Shown here one piece after another: positions 52,458 through 61,400 of a stretch of DNA of 64,000 nt. Source of the stretch: Flagellimonas myxillae (GTDB taxonomy: Bacteria > Bacteroidota > Bacteroidia > Flavobacteriales > Flavobacteriaceae); assembly GCF_023502235.1 (NCBI RefSeq), contig NZ_JAMFLY010000001.1, positions 186,001 through 250,000 on the forward strand, in the 5' to 3' direction. The position numbers and the translations under genes were made by a program. The notes beneath the pieces are model-generated. The model saw only the letters and a program-made list of their open reading frames with translations. It searched no databases and was not told the origin of the DNA. Every line of letters starts with the position of its first letter. Within the stretch, counting starts at the first letter, position 1.

Positions 52458-53042
52458 CTAAATCGAGTTCTTTGAAAAAGTAATCAAGGTGTTTCGCCCT
52501 ATTTTGACCTTGTCCGAGGGGTCCAAATAGACCTGCTCCCAAGCTTCGAGCACTTCGGTTTGGTCGGCTCCGACCAAACGGGTTTTGTGCATGCTGTTCA
52601 AATCCTTGATGACCAACTGGTTTTTGAATTGATCACTTGCGACCCTAATTTCGAAATGGACCCTGGACACGGCAGGATCAAATTGGGTGGGAATCAATAT
52701 GGGTTCGGCGGTAGAATCCACGGCTTTGATCTTATCCGCGTTTCTGCCCACAATGTACACCTTGTTGGCCATGAGCTCCTTTATGGCAAGGGTCTCCATG
52801 GAGTTGCTGTTCGAAATGGTGAGCTGAAAGGACTCTTGGGACCAATCTGAACCCTGAGTACTAGTTATTACCGTACCAGTGTCGGTTCGGGTGGGGATAT
52901 TTTTGGAGCCCACGTGCTTTTGGATATTGAGCTTTACTTTTTTTCCGCAAATTTGGCAGCAGATTTTCTCATCCTTGCCAGCAAGGATCCACTCCTTGGG
53001 AATTTCTACCCGATAACCGCAACCGCTGCACGTATGATTCAT
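52458..53042 (-). CDS. FHA domain protein with N-terminal zinc ribbon
   Basis: A 194-residue cytosolic protein. Residues 4-36 are a zinc ribbon (CSGCGYRVEIP and CCQICGKKVKL). After a linker the FHA domain starts at about residue 85 (VYIVGRNADKI, then VSRVHFEIRVA and the strand before VIKDLNSMHKT), which binds phospho-Thr peptides. The usual N-x-G-T turn is NSMHKT here. Last gene of the unit headed by PP2C. Partner of the kinase is inferred. Confidence 0.85.
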   Translation of the reverse strand: MNHTCSGCGYRVEIPKEWILAGKDEKICCQICGKKVKLNIQKHVGSKNIPTRTDTGTVITSTQGSDWSQESFQLTISNSNSMETLAIKELMANKVYIVGRNADKIKAVDSTAEPILIPTQFDPAVSRVHFEIRVASDQFKNQLVIKDLNSMHKTRLVGADQTEVLEAWEQVYLDPSDKVKIGRNTLITFSKNSI

Positions 53043-53047
53043 AGGTT

Positions 53048-53269
53048 TTAGAGATCTAGATGGTCCATATCGTTGTCGATTTCATCATCTTGTTGGTCGT
53101 CATCCGCTTCGTGATCGAATCCTATGTCGTCATTGCCATCCACGGAATCTTGATTTTCTTCTTCGTCCAAATAGGAATAATCCAGCTCGATCACATTGTC
53201 TTCGTTCACCGGTAAATCTTCAATTATGGACTCGTTTTCTACTTCAATTTCGTAAATAAGTTCGTTCAT
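53048..53269 (-). CDS. Small very acidic protein (73 aa)
   Basis: A 73-residue protein with about 40 percent Asp/Glu, in clusters such as DLPVNEDNVIELDY, DDIGFDHEADDDQQDDE. No signal peptide, helix or domain is recognised. It lies between the two FHA genes (6 and 5 bp gaps). Coding is supported by its tight packing in the operon. A role as a scaffold, inhibitor or metal buffer is possible but unproven. Confidence 0.6.
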   Translation of the reverse strand: MNELIYEIEVENESIIEDLPVNEDNVIELDYSYLDEEENQDSVDGNDDIGFDHEADDDQQDDEIDNDMDHLDL

Positions 53270-53275
53270 GACTTT

Positions 53276-53941
53276 TTAGTTTACGTGCCAAGTGGCATTA
53301 CAATTTTTATTTCTGCATGTTTTTTTCTCCTTCCAGAAAAACCCCTCCTTGCCATAGAATTCCGACCCGCATTTGGGACACACGAATTCCAGTTGGAACC
53401 TGGTTTTGAGCTTATCTAGAAGTTCTTCTTTTTTTCGTTCCGAGATACCCAAGGTAGAAATGGTGCTCCCGACTAAGGTAGCCCCGATCATCAGGGGGTA
53501 TCGCAGTTCCGTTCCAAGATTGGGGATCAGGTAAATTACCACCACAATACCGATGGTAATGAGCAAGCGCGGCAACATGGCCAGCAACCTATAATTTTTG
53601 TTGAGATTTCTTCGCTTGGATTTGTATTGGGACTCTATACCCAAAAGGGTTGTAAACTCTGCGCTAAAATCTGTTCTAGCTTGTTTGATGTGATTGTTAA
53701 GGGTCTTAAAAAGTACAGGTCCGGCTACCTTGCTGTTCCCAAATTGAAAACTGTCTTTTTCCGTAATCTTTTTGGAGGCAATTTTTCTGCCATTGACCTT
53801 GCTTCCGTTGGCGGATTGTAGGTCCACAAGGGTAAAATCCTTGAAATTTTCCGAAATCTTGACCTCGGCATGTTTTCCGCTCACGGTATTGTCATTCAAT
53901 ACCAAATCGTTGTCCTTATGTCGTCCTATGGTTAGTTTCAT
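53276..53941 (-). CDS. FHA domain membrane protein with C-terminal zinc ribbon
   Basis: A 221-residue protein; start at the Met at 53941, 2 bp after the LytTR gene stop. Residues 5-80 are an FHA domain (GR at 6-7, S21-x-x-H24, DLQSANGSKVNG). Two TM helices follow (LLITIGIVVVIYLIP and YPLMIGATLVGSTISTL). A zinc ribbon closes the chain (CPKCGSEFYGKE, then CRNKNCNATW). The FHA domain would be cytosolic and bind a phosphoprotein, perhaps the kinase at 47882. The design links phosphopeptide binding to the membrane. Confidence 0.85.
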   Translation of the reverse strand: MKLTIGRHKDNDLVLNDNTVSGKHAEVKISENFKDFTLVDLQSANGSKVNGRKIASKKITEKDSFQFGNSKVAGPVLFKTLNNHIKQARTDFSAEFTTLLGIESQYKSKRRNLNKNYRLLAMLPRLLITIGIVVVIYLIPNLGTELRYPLMIGATLVGSTISTLGISERKKEELLDKLKTRFQLEFVCPKCGSEFYGKEGFFWKEKKTCRNKNCNATWHVN

Positions 53942-53943
53942 GA

Positions 53944-54681
53944 TCAATACCAGTATACAAATTCCCTTATTCGTTTCATATAGGTGTCCCCAAAGGTCAA
54001 GACCCTGGATGGGCAATTTCTGTTCGCCGTAAAGTAGACCTTATGCTCTTTGGAATCGACCCTGAAAACCCGGTTTCGGTTTATGATATATGAGCGGCCA
54101 ATCCTACCCATGGAAGCCACTTTTTGAAGCCTATCGTTAATAAAGGAGATGGCCTTGCTTTCCACTCTTCGCTTCCCATTGCCCAGATGGATTTCGGTAA
54201 AGTTTCCGTCGGCCAGGCAATAACAGATGTCTTGAATGGGCTCTAAATCAAATTTCCCTTTAGATTTTATCTTAAGTTTTTCAATAGGGGCATTTTTGTT
54301 ATACGGATAGCACCTAAGCCTTTTGACCAATTGCCTCATGGACCGCCCAACATCCTCTAAGGAAAAGCAGAAGCTTATGTCCTCTTCCCAACCGTAAAAA
54401 TTAAAGAAAACCGAAGGTTTGTCACCAACCACTGCGATTCTGGCATGGTGGTATTGGCTGGACTGCCGGTTGTCCTCTTCCTCTTCGTTTCTATAGTGGC
54501 TCAAAAAAGCCCTGAGCCTTGAGCGTTGTTCCAAATCGTCGTTCGGGAGGTAAAAGAAGACCAAATGCTCACCGTCATCCACGAACTTGTCCTTGTGCAA
54601 ATCCCACTGTGTCTGAAGCGTAGCTTCAACATCAAGATTGTTGAAATTCCTGAAAAATAATTCCGTGGGATTGCTGTTCAT
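53944..54681 (-). CDS. LytTR DNA-binding protein, candidate regulon regulator
   Basis: A 245-residue protein. The C-terminal about 105 residues are a LytTR domain: FDLEPIQDICYCLADGNFTEIHL (in parts), RVESKAISFINDRLQKVA, and the terminal RSYIINRNRVFRVDSK, matching the fold that binds tandem repeats spaced about 21 bp. The N-terminal 140 residues (with HARIAVVGDKPSVFFNFYGW and EDISFCFSLEDV) are not a receiver I recognise and may be a sensory domain. It is the best candidate for the factor acting at sites A-G, including that of its own unit. Confidence 0.82.
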   Translation of the reverse strand: MNSNPTELFFRNFNNLDVEATLQTQWDLHKDKFVDDGEHLVFFYLPNDDLEQRSRLRAFLSHYRNEEEEDNRQSSQYHHARIAVVGDKPSVFFNFYGWEEDISFCFSLEDVGRSMRQLVKRLRCYPYNKNAPIEKLKIKSKGKFDLEPIQDICYCLADGNFTEIHLGNGKRRVESKAISFINDRLQKVASMGRIGRSYIINRNRVFRVDSKEHKVYFTANRNCPSRVLTFGDTYMKRIREFVYWY

Positions 54682-54734
54682 GGGAGTATGTTTTCTTTAT
54701 CCGTGGGAAGATAAAAATATAATCCAAATTAATT

Positions 54735-55499
54735 TTACGGTTCACCCGTGATCTTGGTCCAAGTGGAAGGATAATTGGTGAAAAGCTCGATATCACTGGA
54801 TTCAAACTCACCAAGTATGGCCGAATTGTTGTCCCTGCTAAGCTGGAGACATTGCTGTTTAATGGCATCCAACTTTTGATCAAGGGATAGTTGGGTGGAA
54901 CCCAGAAGGAGGATCAATTCCTTTTCTTCAAAGGCTTCCAAAACCCCATCGGTACAAATAAAACAGAGGTCACCGGCTTCGATGTCGGAGAGGAAGTTCA
55001 CCTCAGGAGAGGCCATTTTGCCTTTGCTGTGGGTAACTATGGCATTTGTAATTTGGTTCTTTAGGGGGTGGACCCTTGCCTCTTGGAGGGAAATTTCCCC
55101 CAATTTTACCATGGTGGCCACCACCGAATGATCCCATGTTTGCCAATATCGCCCGTCCTTTTTAACAATAATGATCCTACTGTCCCCAATGTGTAGGGTA
55201 AACAGCCCATTCTTTGAAGTGTAGACCATGGCCAGAGTAGTGGCCATTCCCTTTAGCTGTTCGTCTTCCTGTAAGATTTCTTGCTGTACTTCATGGGCCA
55301 CATGTTTAAGGTCGTCGGCAGAGACAATTTGGGCATCCTTGGTTTTTTCCAGTACCCTGTTTACCACAAAAGTACTTGCCACTTCCCCTTTCTGTTGCCC
55401 GCCAACACCATCGCAGACCACCAGGCAGTTGTCATTGACCCCCAGATGGTCTTCATTGGTACTTCTTTTACCTATGTTGGAATAGTGGACGACCCGCAT
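54735..55499 (-). CDS. PP2C family Ser/Thr protein phosphatase
   Basis: A 254-residue protein; start at 55499 (MRVVHYSNIGKRSTNEDH) because the upstream ATG at 55613 reads through the promoter region. Metal-binding motifs are RSTNEDH (Asp17), CDGVGG (Asp30), IGDSRI and CTDGVLEA, in PP2C order. The enzyme would reverse phosphorylation by the Ser/Thr kinase of the locus. It is the first gene of the unit and has site G upstream. Confidence 0.92.
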   Translation of the reverse strand: MRVVHYSNIGKRSTNEDHLGVNDNCLVVCDGVGGQQKGEVASTFVVNRVLEKTKDAQIVSADDLKHVAHEVQQEILQEDEQLKGMATTLAMVYTSKNGLFTLHIGDSRIIIVKKDGRYWQTWDHSVVATMVKLGEISLQEARVHPLKNQITNAIVTHSKGKMASPEVNFLSDIEAGDLCFICTDGVLEAFEEKELILLLGSTQLSLDQKLDAIKQQCLQLSRDNNSAILGEFESSDIELFTNYPSTWTKITGEP

Positions 55500-55524
55500 A
55501 TTGTTTTGTTCTGTTGTTGAGGTC

Positions 55525-55592
55525 CAAAGTTTAAATATATCACTTGGGTGGCCAAAAACAATGTATGGAATGGGCTTTTTAATGTATAAGCC
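55525..55592 (-). promoter_or_regulatory. Shared promoter architecture, site G (PP2C/LytTR unit)
   Basis: GTATGGAAT (55563-55571) and GTATAAGCC (55584-55592) are direct repeats 21 bp apart. A -7-like box AAACTTTG (55525-55532, minus strand) is 31 bp away and 26 bp before the PP2C ATG. A possible -33 TTG (CAA at 55553) is also present. This unit encodes the LytTR protein itself, which implies feedback. Confidence 0.6.
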
Positions 55593-55689
55593 TGTAATTG
55601 GGTGAAAAACCACAAGTAGGGCAAGATCTTTACTGGATAACAGCTTTAGTCGTTGGACACCTCCTGAACCAGTTATTTATTCCTTCACT

Positions 55690-56505
55690 TCACGTGACCT
55701 TGGGCTTATCCTCGTAATCAATCTCAATTTCCTTATAGTGTACCGCTTTTGAAATATCGGCCCTGTTGGAAACTACTTTGGGCGCATACAGGTCTTTACT
55801 GATTGGTTGTGCGTACAAAAGTTCATCCGGCATATCGGAAACAATGATGTTCTCCAGTTCGTTTCTTTGGGTAGCACTGTCCAACCATTCGGCTACCTGT
55901 TCATCCCGCAAAATCACCGGTCTCCTTTTTTTGGTATTGTGGATTTTTTCAAACAGGGGTGTCGCCTTTCTTGTGATGATGGTGAAGGTGGCATGGCCAT
56001 CATGGGTAAACTCGTAGATGCCGGCCAACTTCATCACCTGTTTGTCCCGGCGCTCGAACCTAAAGGGCACCTTAAAGGGCCTGCCCTTGACTTTGTGGGG
56101 GGTGGTGTGGGGTTCAAAGAAACCCGTTACCGGGATTACGCAGCGTCTGCTCTCTGCACTTTCCATGAACATGCGGGAGGAGAACAATTTTTCGGCAGTG
56201 GCGTTTAGGCCAGATCCGTAGGGAAGGGTCTTTTTATAATAGTCCGGGATGGTCTCACCGGAAACCTCCCTTGGCACAAAGCCCCACATTAAGGGAGTAA
56301 GAAATTTAGGGTTCTCCTGGGGTTGGATGAGCATCATCGGGTGTTCGGCAACCTTTTTGCCGCCATCCATATAATGCTTGGCAAATCCGTTGATATGGAA
56401 TCTCAGCAAATCGTCATCGCACATAAAATCGGGCATTCGGGCAACAGCATCCATAATTTTTTCCAGATCAGCGATCGGGTTTATCTGTTCGGTGGCGTAG
56501 CACAT
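55690..56505 (-). CDS. SRAP family DNA-protein crosslink sensor (YedK/HMCES-like)
   Basis: A 271-residue protein starting MCYAT: the catalytic Cys2 becomes free after Met removal and forms a thiazolidine with abasic DNA sites. The family residues are in place: LNATAEKL (Asn), GFFEP (Glu), IHNTKKRRPVIL (His). It is slightly longer than YedK. The gene is separate from the signalling locus. SOS regulation is typical of the family; no LexA site was identified. Confidence 0.95.
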   Translation of the reverse strand: MCYATEQINPIADLEKIMDAVARMPDFMCDDDLLRFHINGFAKHYMDGGKKVAEHPMMLIQPQENPKFLTPLMWGFVPREVSGETIPDYYKKTLPYGSGLNATAEKLFSSRMFMESAESRRCVIPVTGFFEPHTTPHKVKGRPFKVPFRFERRDKQVMKLAGIYEFTHDGHATFTIITRKATPLFEKIHNTKKRRPVILRDEQVAEWLDSATQRNELENIIVSDMPDELLYAQPISKDLYAPKVVSNRADISKAVHYKEIEIDYEDKPKVT

Positions 56506-56506
56506 G

Positions 56507-56663
56507 TTTAGTTAGTTGTACGAACAATTTAACAAAAAACCCTTTACGTTAACCAAGTCTTTGTCTCCCCCAAGACGCCAACTCCATTAACCGCAAAGGG
56601 CAGGGAATGAAAATTGCAAGGCCTGATGAAAGACTATTTGGGTAGGCCTTGCCAACTAACTAA
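56507..56663. repeat. Long inverted repeat (TTTAGTTAGTTG) with inner GCAAGGCCT stem
   Basis: TTAGTTAGTTG (56508-56518) pairs perfectly with CAACTAACTAA (56653-56663), enclosing about 134 bp. Inside is a second perfect inverted repeat, GCAAGGCCT (56616-56624) and AGGCCTTGC (56644-56652). The left arm overlaps the leader of the SRAP gene. The inner stem lies 80 bp after the stop of the 56732 gene and may be its terminator. Confidence 0.45.
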
Positions 56664-56731
56664 CTAAAACTATAGGTAAAATAAGCGATAGTGATTCGTG
56701 AAGTCAATACCCATTTCAGGGTATTTTTGGG

Positions 56732-57733
56732 TTAAAAGCCCTGTTTAAAACTTCGGGATAGCGGTACCAATTGGTTGGTGATCATTAAGAGGCCGTCGCT
56801 ATTGGTCTGCTTGATGAAATTGGAGTTTACAATATATGAGCGGTGACTTTGAACAAAATTGGGGGGCAATTCCTGTTTTATCGATTTTAGCTTGCCCCTT
56901 ACAAAGTGATTTTTCCCATTACTAAGAAAAAGATTGAGGTAGTGGTCATCGGCTTTGATGAACACCAGTTCTGAAATGTATACCTTGGTTTTATCCTTAA
57001 GCACAATATGGTTTTTGACAACAATTTTCTTCAACTCGTCTATCCGCTTAATGGATTCTTGGTTTTCCTTTTCGAGAATATCGATTTTACTTCCGATCAA
57101 AACCGAAAATACGATGGCCTCGAACAACGAACCGCAATACATAAATAGGGTAGGGTGGGCACTAAATTTTTGAATGAAACCGGAGTAGCCCCCAAATGAG
57201 AAGCCTGCAAAGAAAGAGCAGGTGGCCATAACGGAATAGGAGAACGAGCCCAATAGGAACAAATAGGTAATTCGGTTCTTGATTCTTAAGAAAAAATAGT
57301 AGCAACAAAGGGAAAATACGAAGGTGGCGAATCCGAGAACCATAAAAACGTATGTAAGCGCCCTACCCCCAAATAGCCCATAAATAACCAAGAACATGGG
57401 AACCATGAAAATGGTAATGTCGCGTGCCTGGAGCATTGTTTTATCCCATTTTGGAATACGCTTTTTTGTGGGCAACACCTCCCGAGCAAATGAGAGATAA
57501 AAAATAAAGGTGCCACAATGGATGCTTGGCGTTAATATATGAAACCACGCCATTTCTCCATGCCGGCTTAGGTCCTGCCCCAGAAAGAACAGGAAAATGC
57601 ATAGAAAATAGAGACTATAGTGCAGGAACTGTTTGTTGTTGTTCTGAAAATAAACAAATAGGTTGTAGATGCAGAGCACCAAGATTCCTCCACGGATATA
57701 TTGATAAAAAACGGAGTTTAAATCAGCTAACAA
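56732..57733 (-). CDS. Membrane-bound LytTR transcriptional regulator
   Basis: A 333-residue protein. The N-terminal about 210 residues hold seven hydrophobic segments (7TM-like sensor). A coiled coil (IDILEKENQESIKRIDELKKIV) links to a LytTR domain at residues about 240-333 (VYISELVFIKADDHYLNLFLSNGKNH in parts, NFVQSHRSYIVNSNFIK). The 7TM-LytTR architecture is common in Flavobacteriia. It is divergent in function from the 53944 protein; which one controls sites A-G is not decided by sequence. Confidence 0.93.
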   Translation of the reverse strand: MLADLNSVFYQYIRGGILVLCIYNLFVYFQNNNKQFLHYSLYFLCIFLFFLGQDLSRHGEMAWFHILTPSIHCGTFIFYLSFAREVLPTKKRIPKWDKTMLQARDITIFMVPMFLVIYGLFGGRALTYVFMVLGFATFVFSLCCYYFFLRIKNRITYLFLLGSFSYSVMATCSFFAGFSFGGYSGFIQKFSAHPTLFMYCGSLFEAIVFSVLIGSKIDILEKENQESIKRIDELKKIVVKNHIVLKDKTKVYISELVFIKADDHYLNLFLSNGKNHFVRGKLKSIKQELPPNFVQSHRSYIVNSNFIKQTNSDGLLMITNQLVPLSRSFKQGF

Positions 57734-57767
57734 CTAAGTAGGTTTTTGCAATGGTGATGGTGGATTG

Positions 57768-58436
57768 TTAGGGAGTCATGGATTGTTTGGAATCGGAATA
57801 ATTTCCATTTTCATCTACAGTCCTAATATTGATAAAATAGGTGATGCCATCCTGCATCGACACGGTTGTGGATTGCTCAGTGGTATTGGACAACAATTGA
57901 CTCGGTGGATCTTGATTGGAAAAATACACATCGTAGTACGCTATGTCATCATCCAAATCGGTTCCGGTCCAGCTTAGGGTCGCAGTCCCATCCCCATGAT
58001 CTATGAGGTCGATTTCGGCTGGGAACGGCACATGGTTTTCTTCCGCAAGTCCTTCGGTGTAAAAATTAAAAGTTTCACTTGTTTTCGAATTTCCAAAATC
58101 GTCGCTCACGGTGACCTTCCATGCGTACAGGGTGCCCGGTTCCAATTCCAGTTCCAAACCAGAAGTTGGACTGGAAGCTGCAAAGGTTTCCTGGCTCACC
58201 GTGTCCTCATACTCCAACTCGTATGTAGCTACACCATCAACATCTTCCCAATCAAAGCTTACCCTGATTTTCCCGTTGGGCAGATCTACACCCAAACACT
58301 CTTGATTGTTGATAGGCAATAACAATTGTACTTCACCCAGGGAATTCACGGGTTCAAATTTTCCTTCACAAGAAAGGAGGGCAAAAACCAAGACGACAAT
58401 ACATCCAAATGGTATTTTAATGATTTTCATGGCCAT
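57768..58436 (-). CDS. Fibronectin type III domain lipoprotein
   Basis: A 222-residue protein with a lipoprotein signal (VLVFALLSC, start at MAMKII or MKII). Two fibronectin III-like domains are seen: FDWEDVDGVATYELEYEDTV with a YAWKVTVSDDFGN strand, and ATLSWTGTDLDDDIAYYDVYFS with YFINIRTVDENGNYSD. Surface exposure is expected. The start codon overlaps the stop of the giant T9SS gene by 1 nt (TAATG), so the two are translated together and may work together. Confidence 0.85.
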   Translation of the reverse strand: MAMKIIKIPFGCIVVLVFALLSCEGKFEPVNSLGEVQLLLPINNQECLGVDLPNGKIRVSFDWEDVDGVATYELEYEDTVSQETFAASSPTSGLELELEPGTLYAWKVTVSDDFGNSKTSETFNFYTEGLAEENHVPFPAEIDLIDHGDGTATLSWTGTDLDDDIAYYDVYFSNQDPPSQLLSNTTEQSTTVSMQDGITYFINIRTVDENGNYSDSKQSMTP

Positions 58437-61400
58437 TATCTTTTTATGATTTTCATTTCAAATTGTTTTTCCGAATCGTGACCCAATACGATATAGATCC
58501 CAGTAGGCAGATCATAAACGGGAAGCCTAACGGTGTTGGAATTGGAGGTGCCGAGGTTAGCACTTTTCATCAATTGACCTTCCATTGAAAAAATGGAGAG
58601 TTTAACCGTATCGAGAGCAGGGAGACCATGGATGTTTAGGTCGTTGGTCACAGGGTTGGGAAATGCGGTAACATTATGCCCAAAGGCTATTGTGTCTTTG
58701 AAAATTCCCTGACAATCGGATGCACCGGTTATGATTATATCGTTGGTTCCGGAATGTAATGGAACCGAGATGGGGCGGGGAGCGGTGGTGTCAAACTCAT
58801 ATTTTCGGTCAGACCCGTTCACCATTACGGTGTACGACTTGCTCCCTTCCACAGTGTATAGGGCGGTGAAAGTGGTGGTATCCAAACCTGTGGGGGTGAT
58901 ATCAAGTCTTTCGAAAGTAGATACATTGACCCCAAAACATTGCTCAAATTCGGGTATATCGTTGAGGGTAACGCAAACTTGGTAGTCCCCATTTTCTCGA
59001 TTCCCTATTGTCAACGGAGCGTTCGTGGAAGCTTGTCCGACTAATTCCCCATTGAGCAAAACATTGAACGTATAGTCAACGTTAAAAATACTCACCTGAA
59101 TTTCACCGTTGTTCTGTGCCTCGCAGGTTTCGCTGGTCACCAATACCTGAATGGCGGTGGGGTCGATAGTGAACCCTCCCTGATCTGGACAGCCGTTGTT
59201 TTCCGATGTTCCGACTTCAAAATCACAGTCATCTTCGGTATCTGGCACCCCATCATTGTCATCATCCAGATCGGCATTATCTCCAATGCCATCACCATCA
59301 TTGTCGGCGGTTTCGGAAGCATCGAATGGAAATTCATCTTCGTCGTCGTTTGTGCCATCGTTGTCGTCGTCGTCGTCGCAAAGGTCGCCAAGGCCATCAG
59401 CGTCAAAGTCGGCCTGGTCCGCATTTGCAAGGGCAGGGCAATTGTCTTCATCATCCAAAATCCCATCTCCATCACTATCTGAATTGCCTAAGTCATTATC
59501 GGTAATAAGCCCAATTGCTGAAGCTGTTTCCAATATGAGTTCTGGATACGTTGTGCTTATAGAAGCTATAAAATTTTCAGTGCTTTCGTTAGGTTCGGCA
59601 TCGTCAATGATTTCTATCTCGAATGTGACGGTTGCTTCATTTTCACCAAGGAACACGGTATTATCTGGAATGTTCTTAACCGTATCACTGAAATCCTCTA
59701 AAATTGTAGCTGCATTTACTCCATTGCCGGAAGACAATACAATGTCAAAGTCAATGGCATTCCCTGTAGCGTTTGTGGCCAGGTTTCCATTTTCGTCCCG
59801 AAGGGAAATTTGGAATATGGCATCTTGGGAGCCTTCGGCACCATTTTGTGACGGGGCCAATGTGACCCTATTGTCGTTGTCCTGAATGCCCATAATATCT
59901 GAAGGAGGAGACTGGTTGGGGTCCAAATAATATCCGATGCCTTCAACAATTTCCAGTTCAATGGTTTCTTCGCCTTCAAAAAGACTATCGTCAATCGGGA
60001 TTACTTCTATGGACAATGTAGATTGTCCAGTCGGAATAGTACCACCGTTGAGTTCGTAGTCCGATCCTTGTTGGGCATTCCCATTGTCCAGCCAAAATAT
60101 TTCGAGGATATCCCCGGTTTCGTTCGTTACTATATTGCTGTTTTCATCCACAAGAACTACGTCAAAGCTGCTGTTGGTACCATTTTCCATGATATCTCCA
60201 TTGCTCGAAATCTCTACCCGGTAATCGTCTTCCAAAATGGTGTAGGTAAAGTTGGTTCGGCCGCTTAAAGGCGTTAAACCTGAATTACCTACCTCCAGTT
60301 GAAGATTAACGGTCTCGTTGCCTTCATAATCGGTATCGTCAAGAATGCTCCAATCTTCAAAGGTGATGGGATTGGTACCGTCATAGGTTCCAGGGTCTAT
60401 TTGTATTATAGAACTGGTGTTGTTGGGAGTCAGTATGTAATCATCATTTACCGTAGCACTACCATTTCTTAAATCGATAACGGTAACAAAGGTTGCCTGG
60501 GATACGGTACCATTAAGGACCAATTGAGGCCTGTTCTCACCGTCTTGCTCTAAATCGCTGTTGGAAGGTGTTTCAAAGCCAATGGTCACCAAAGGTGGAT
60601 TACAATCGGTTTTGACGACATCATTGTCAAACTGCCAGGTATTGTTAGCCACGTTTGTCTGTGCCTGTATGAGGTCACCTTGGTTGACCAGCACACATGA
60701 AAGATTGGGATGCCCTGTAGCGTCAAAGACAAAGTTGGCCACATTGAAGTTACCCAGATTGTTCCTCAGGTCAATTTCTTGTAGTGAGCCGTCCCCCTCT
60801 TCATCCGTAAAGTAAAAGGTATCGAATGCATCAAGGTTGGTGATTTGGGTTAAATCCAAGAAAGTAATACCAGTGTTGTCGGGCCTAAAAATGGCCAGGC
60901 TTGGCGTTTTGGTCAGGTCTATGGCCGCAAGATTTCTATTGTTTTGAAGGCTTAGACTTTCCAAAAGAGGAAGCGAGTTTCCGTTGAGGGTAACATTATT
61001 GAGTATGTCTTCATTGCTTCCTTGAAAAGAAACATCTATTCGCGTAAGTTGCGTGTTTGTACTTGAAGCGGTCAAAGATGAAATTTCATTGCTTGTAGCT
61101 TCAAACTCTTCCAAATTTGTGAGCTGGGAGAGATCCACCGCCCCAGTTATCTGTGCGAAGCTGACATTTAGCCTGGTTAAATTCGTGAACTGTTCAAGCC
61201 CTGAGAGGCTGTTGATCGGGGTGTTGTTGTAGCCCCCGTCCAGGTTTATCTCGAAGACCTCAGCAGCAGCTTCTTGGCAGACCTCCCCATTGACGATTAG
61301 TCCTCCAACCGGATTTCCCCCGTTGTCGAGAATCCTGTTTGCGTTGGCAGGGTCCACTAAGAAGGCCTTAAGATTGGCATCGGCAAAAACCAGTGGGGTG

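Noticed and set aside
47882..55499. A type VI secretion signalling cluster (PpkA, PppA, Fha) .
   Set aside because: No Tss, Hcp, VgrG or TssM-like gene is in the window; the genes only share the kinase/phosphatase/FHA theme.
39018..55592. An antiphage defence system, because of protease, kinase and PcfJ-like proteins.
   Set aside because: Many products carry signal peptides and CsgG/LpoB-like domains, which points to the envelope; no nuclease, NTPase or toxin effector is visible.
59196..59885. A 229-codon plus-strand frame rich in Ser.
   Set aside because: It is the antisense shadow of the Asp-rich thrombospondin repeats of the giant gene, where GAT/GAC codons read as Ser or His codons.
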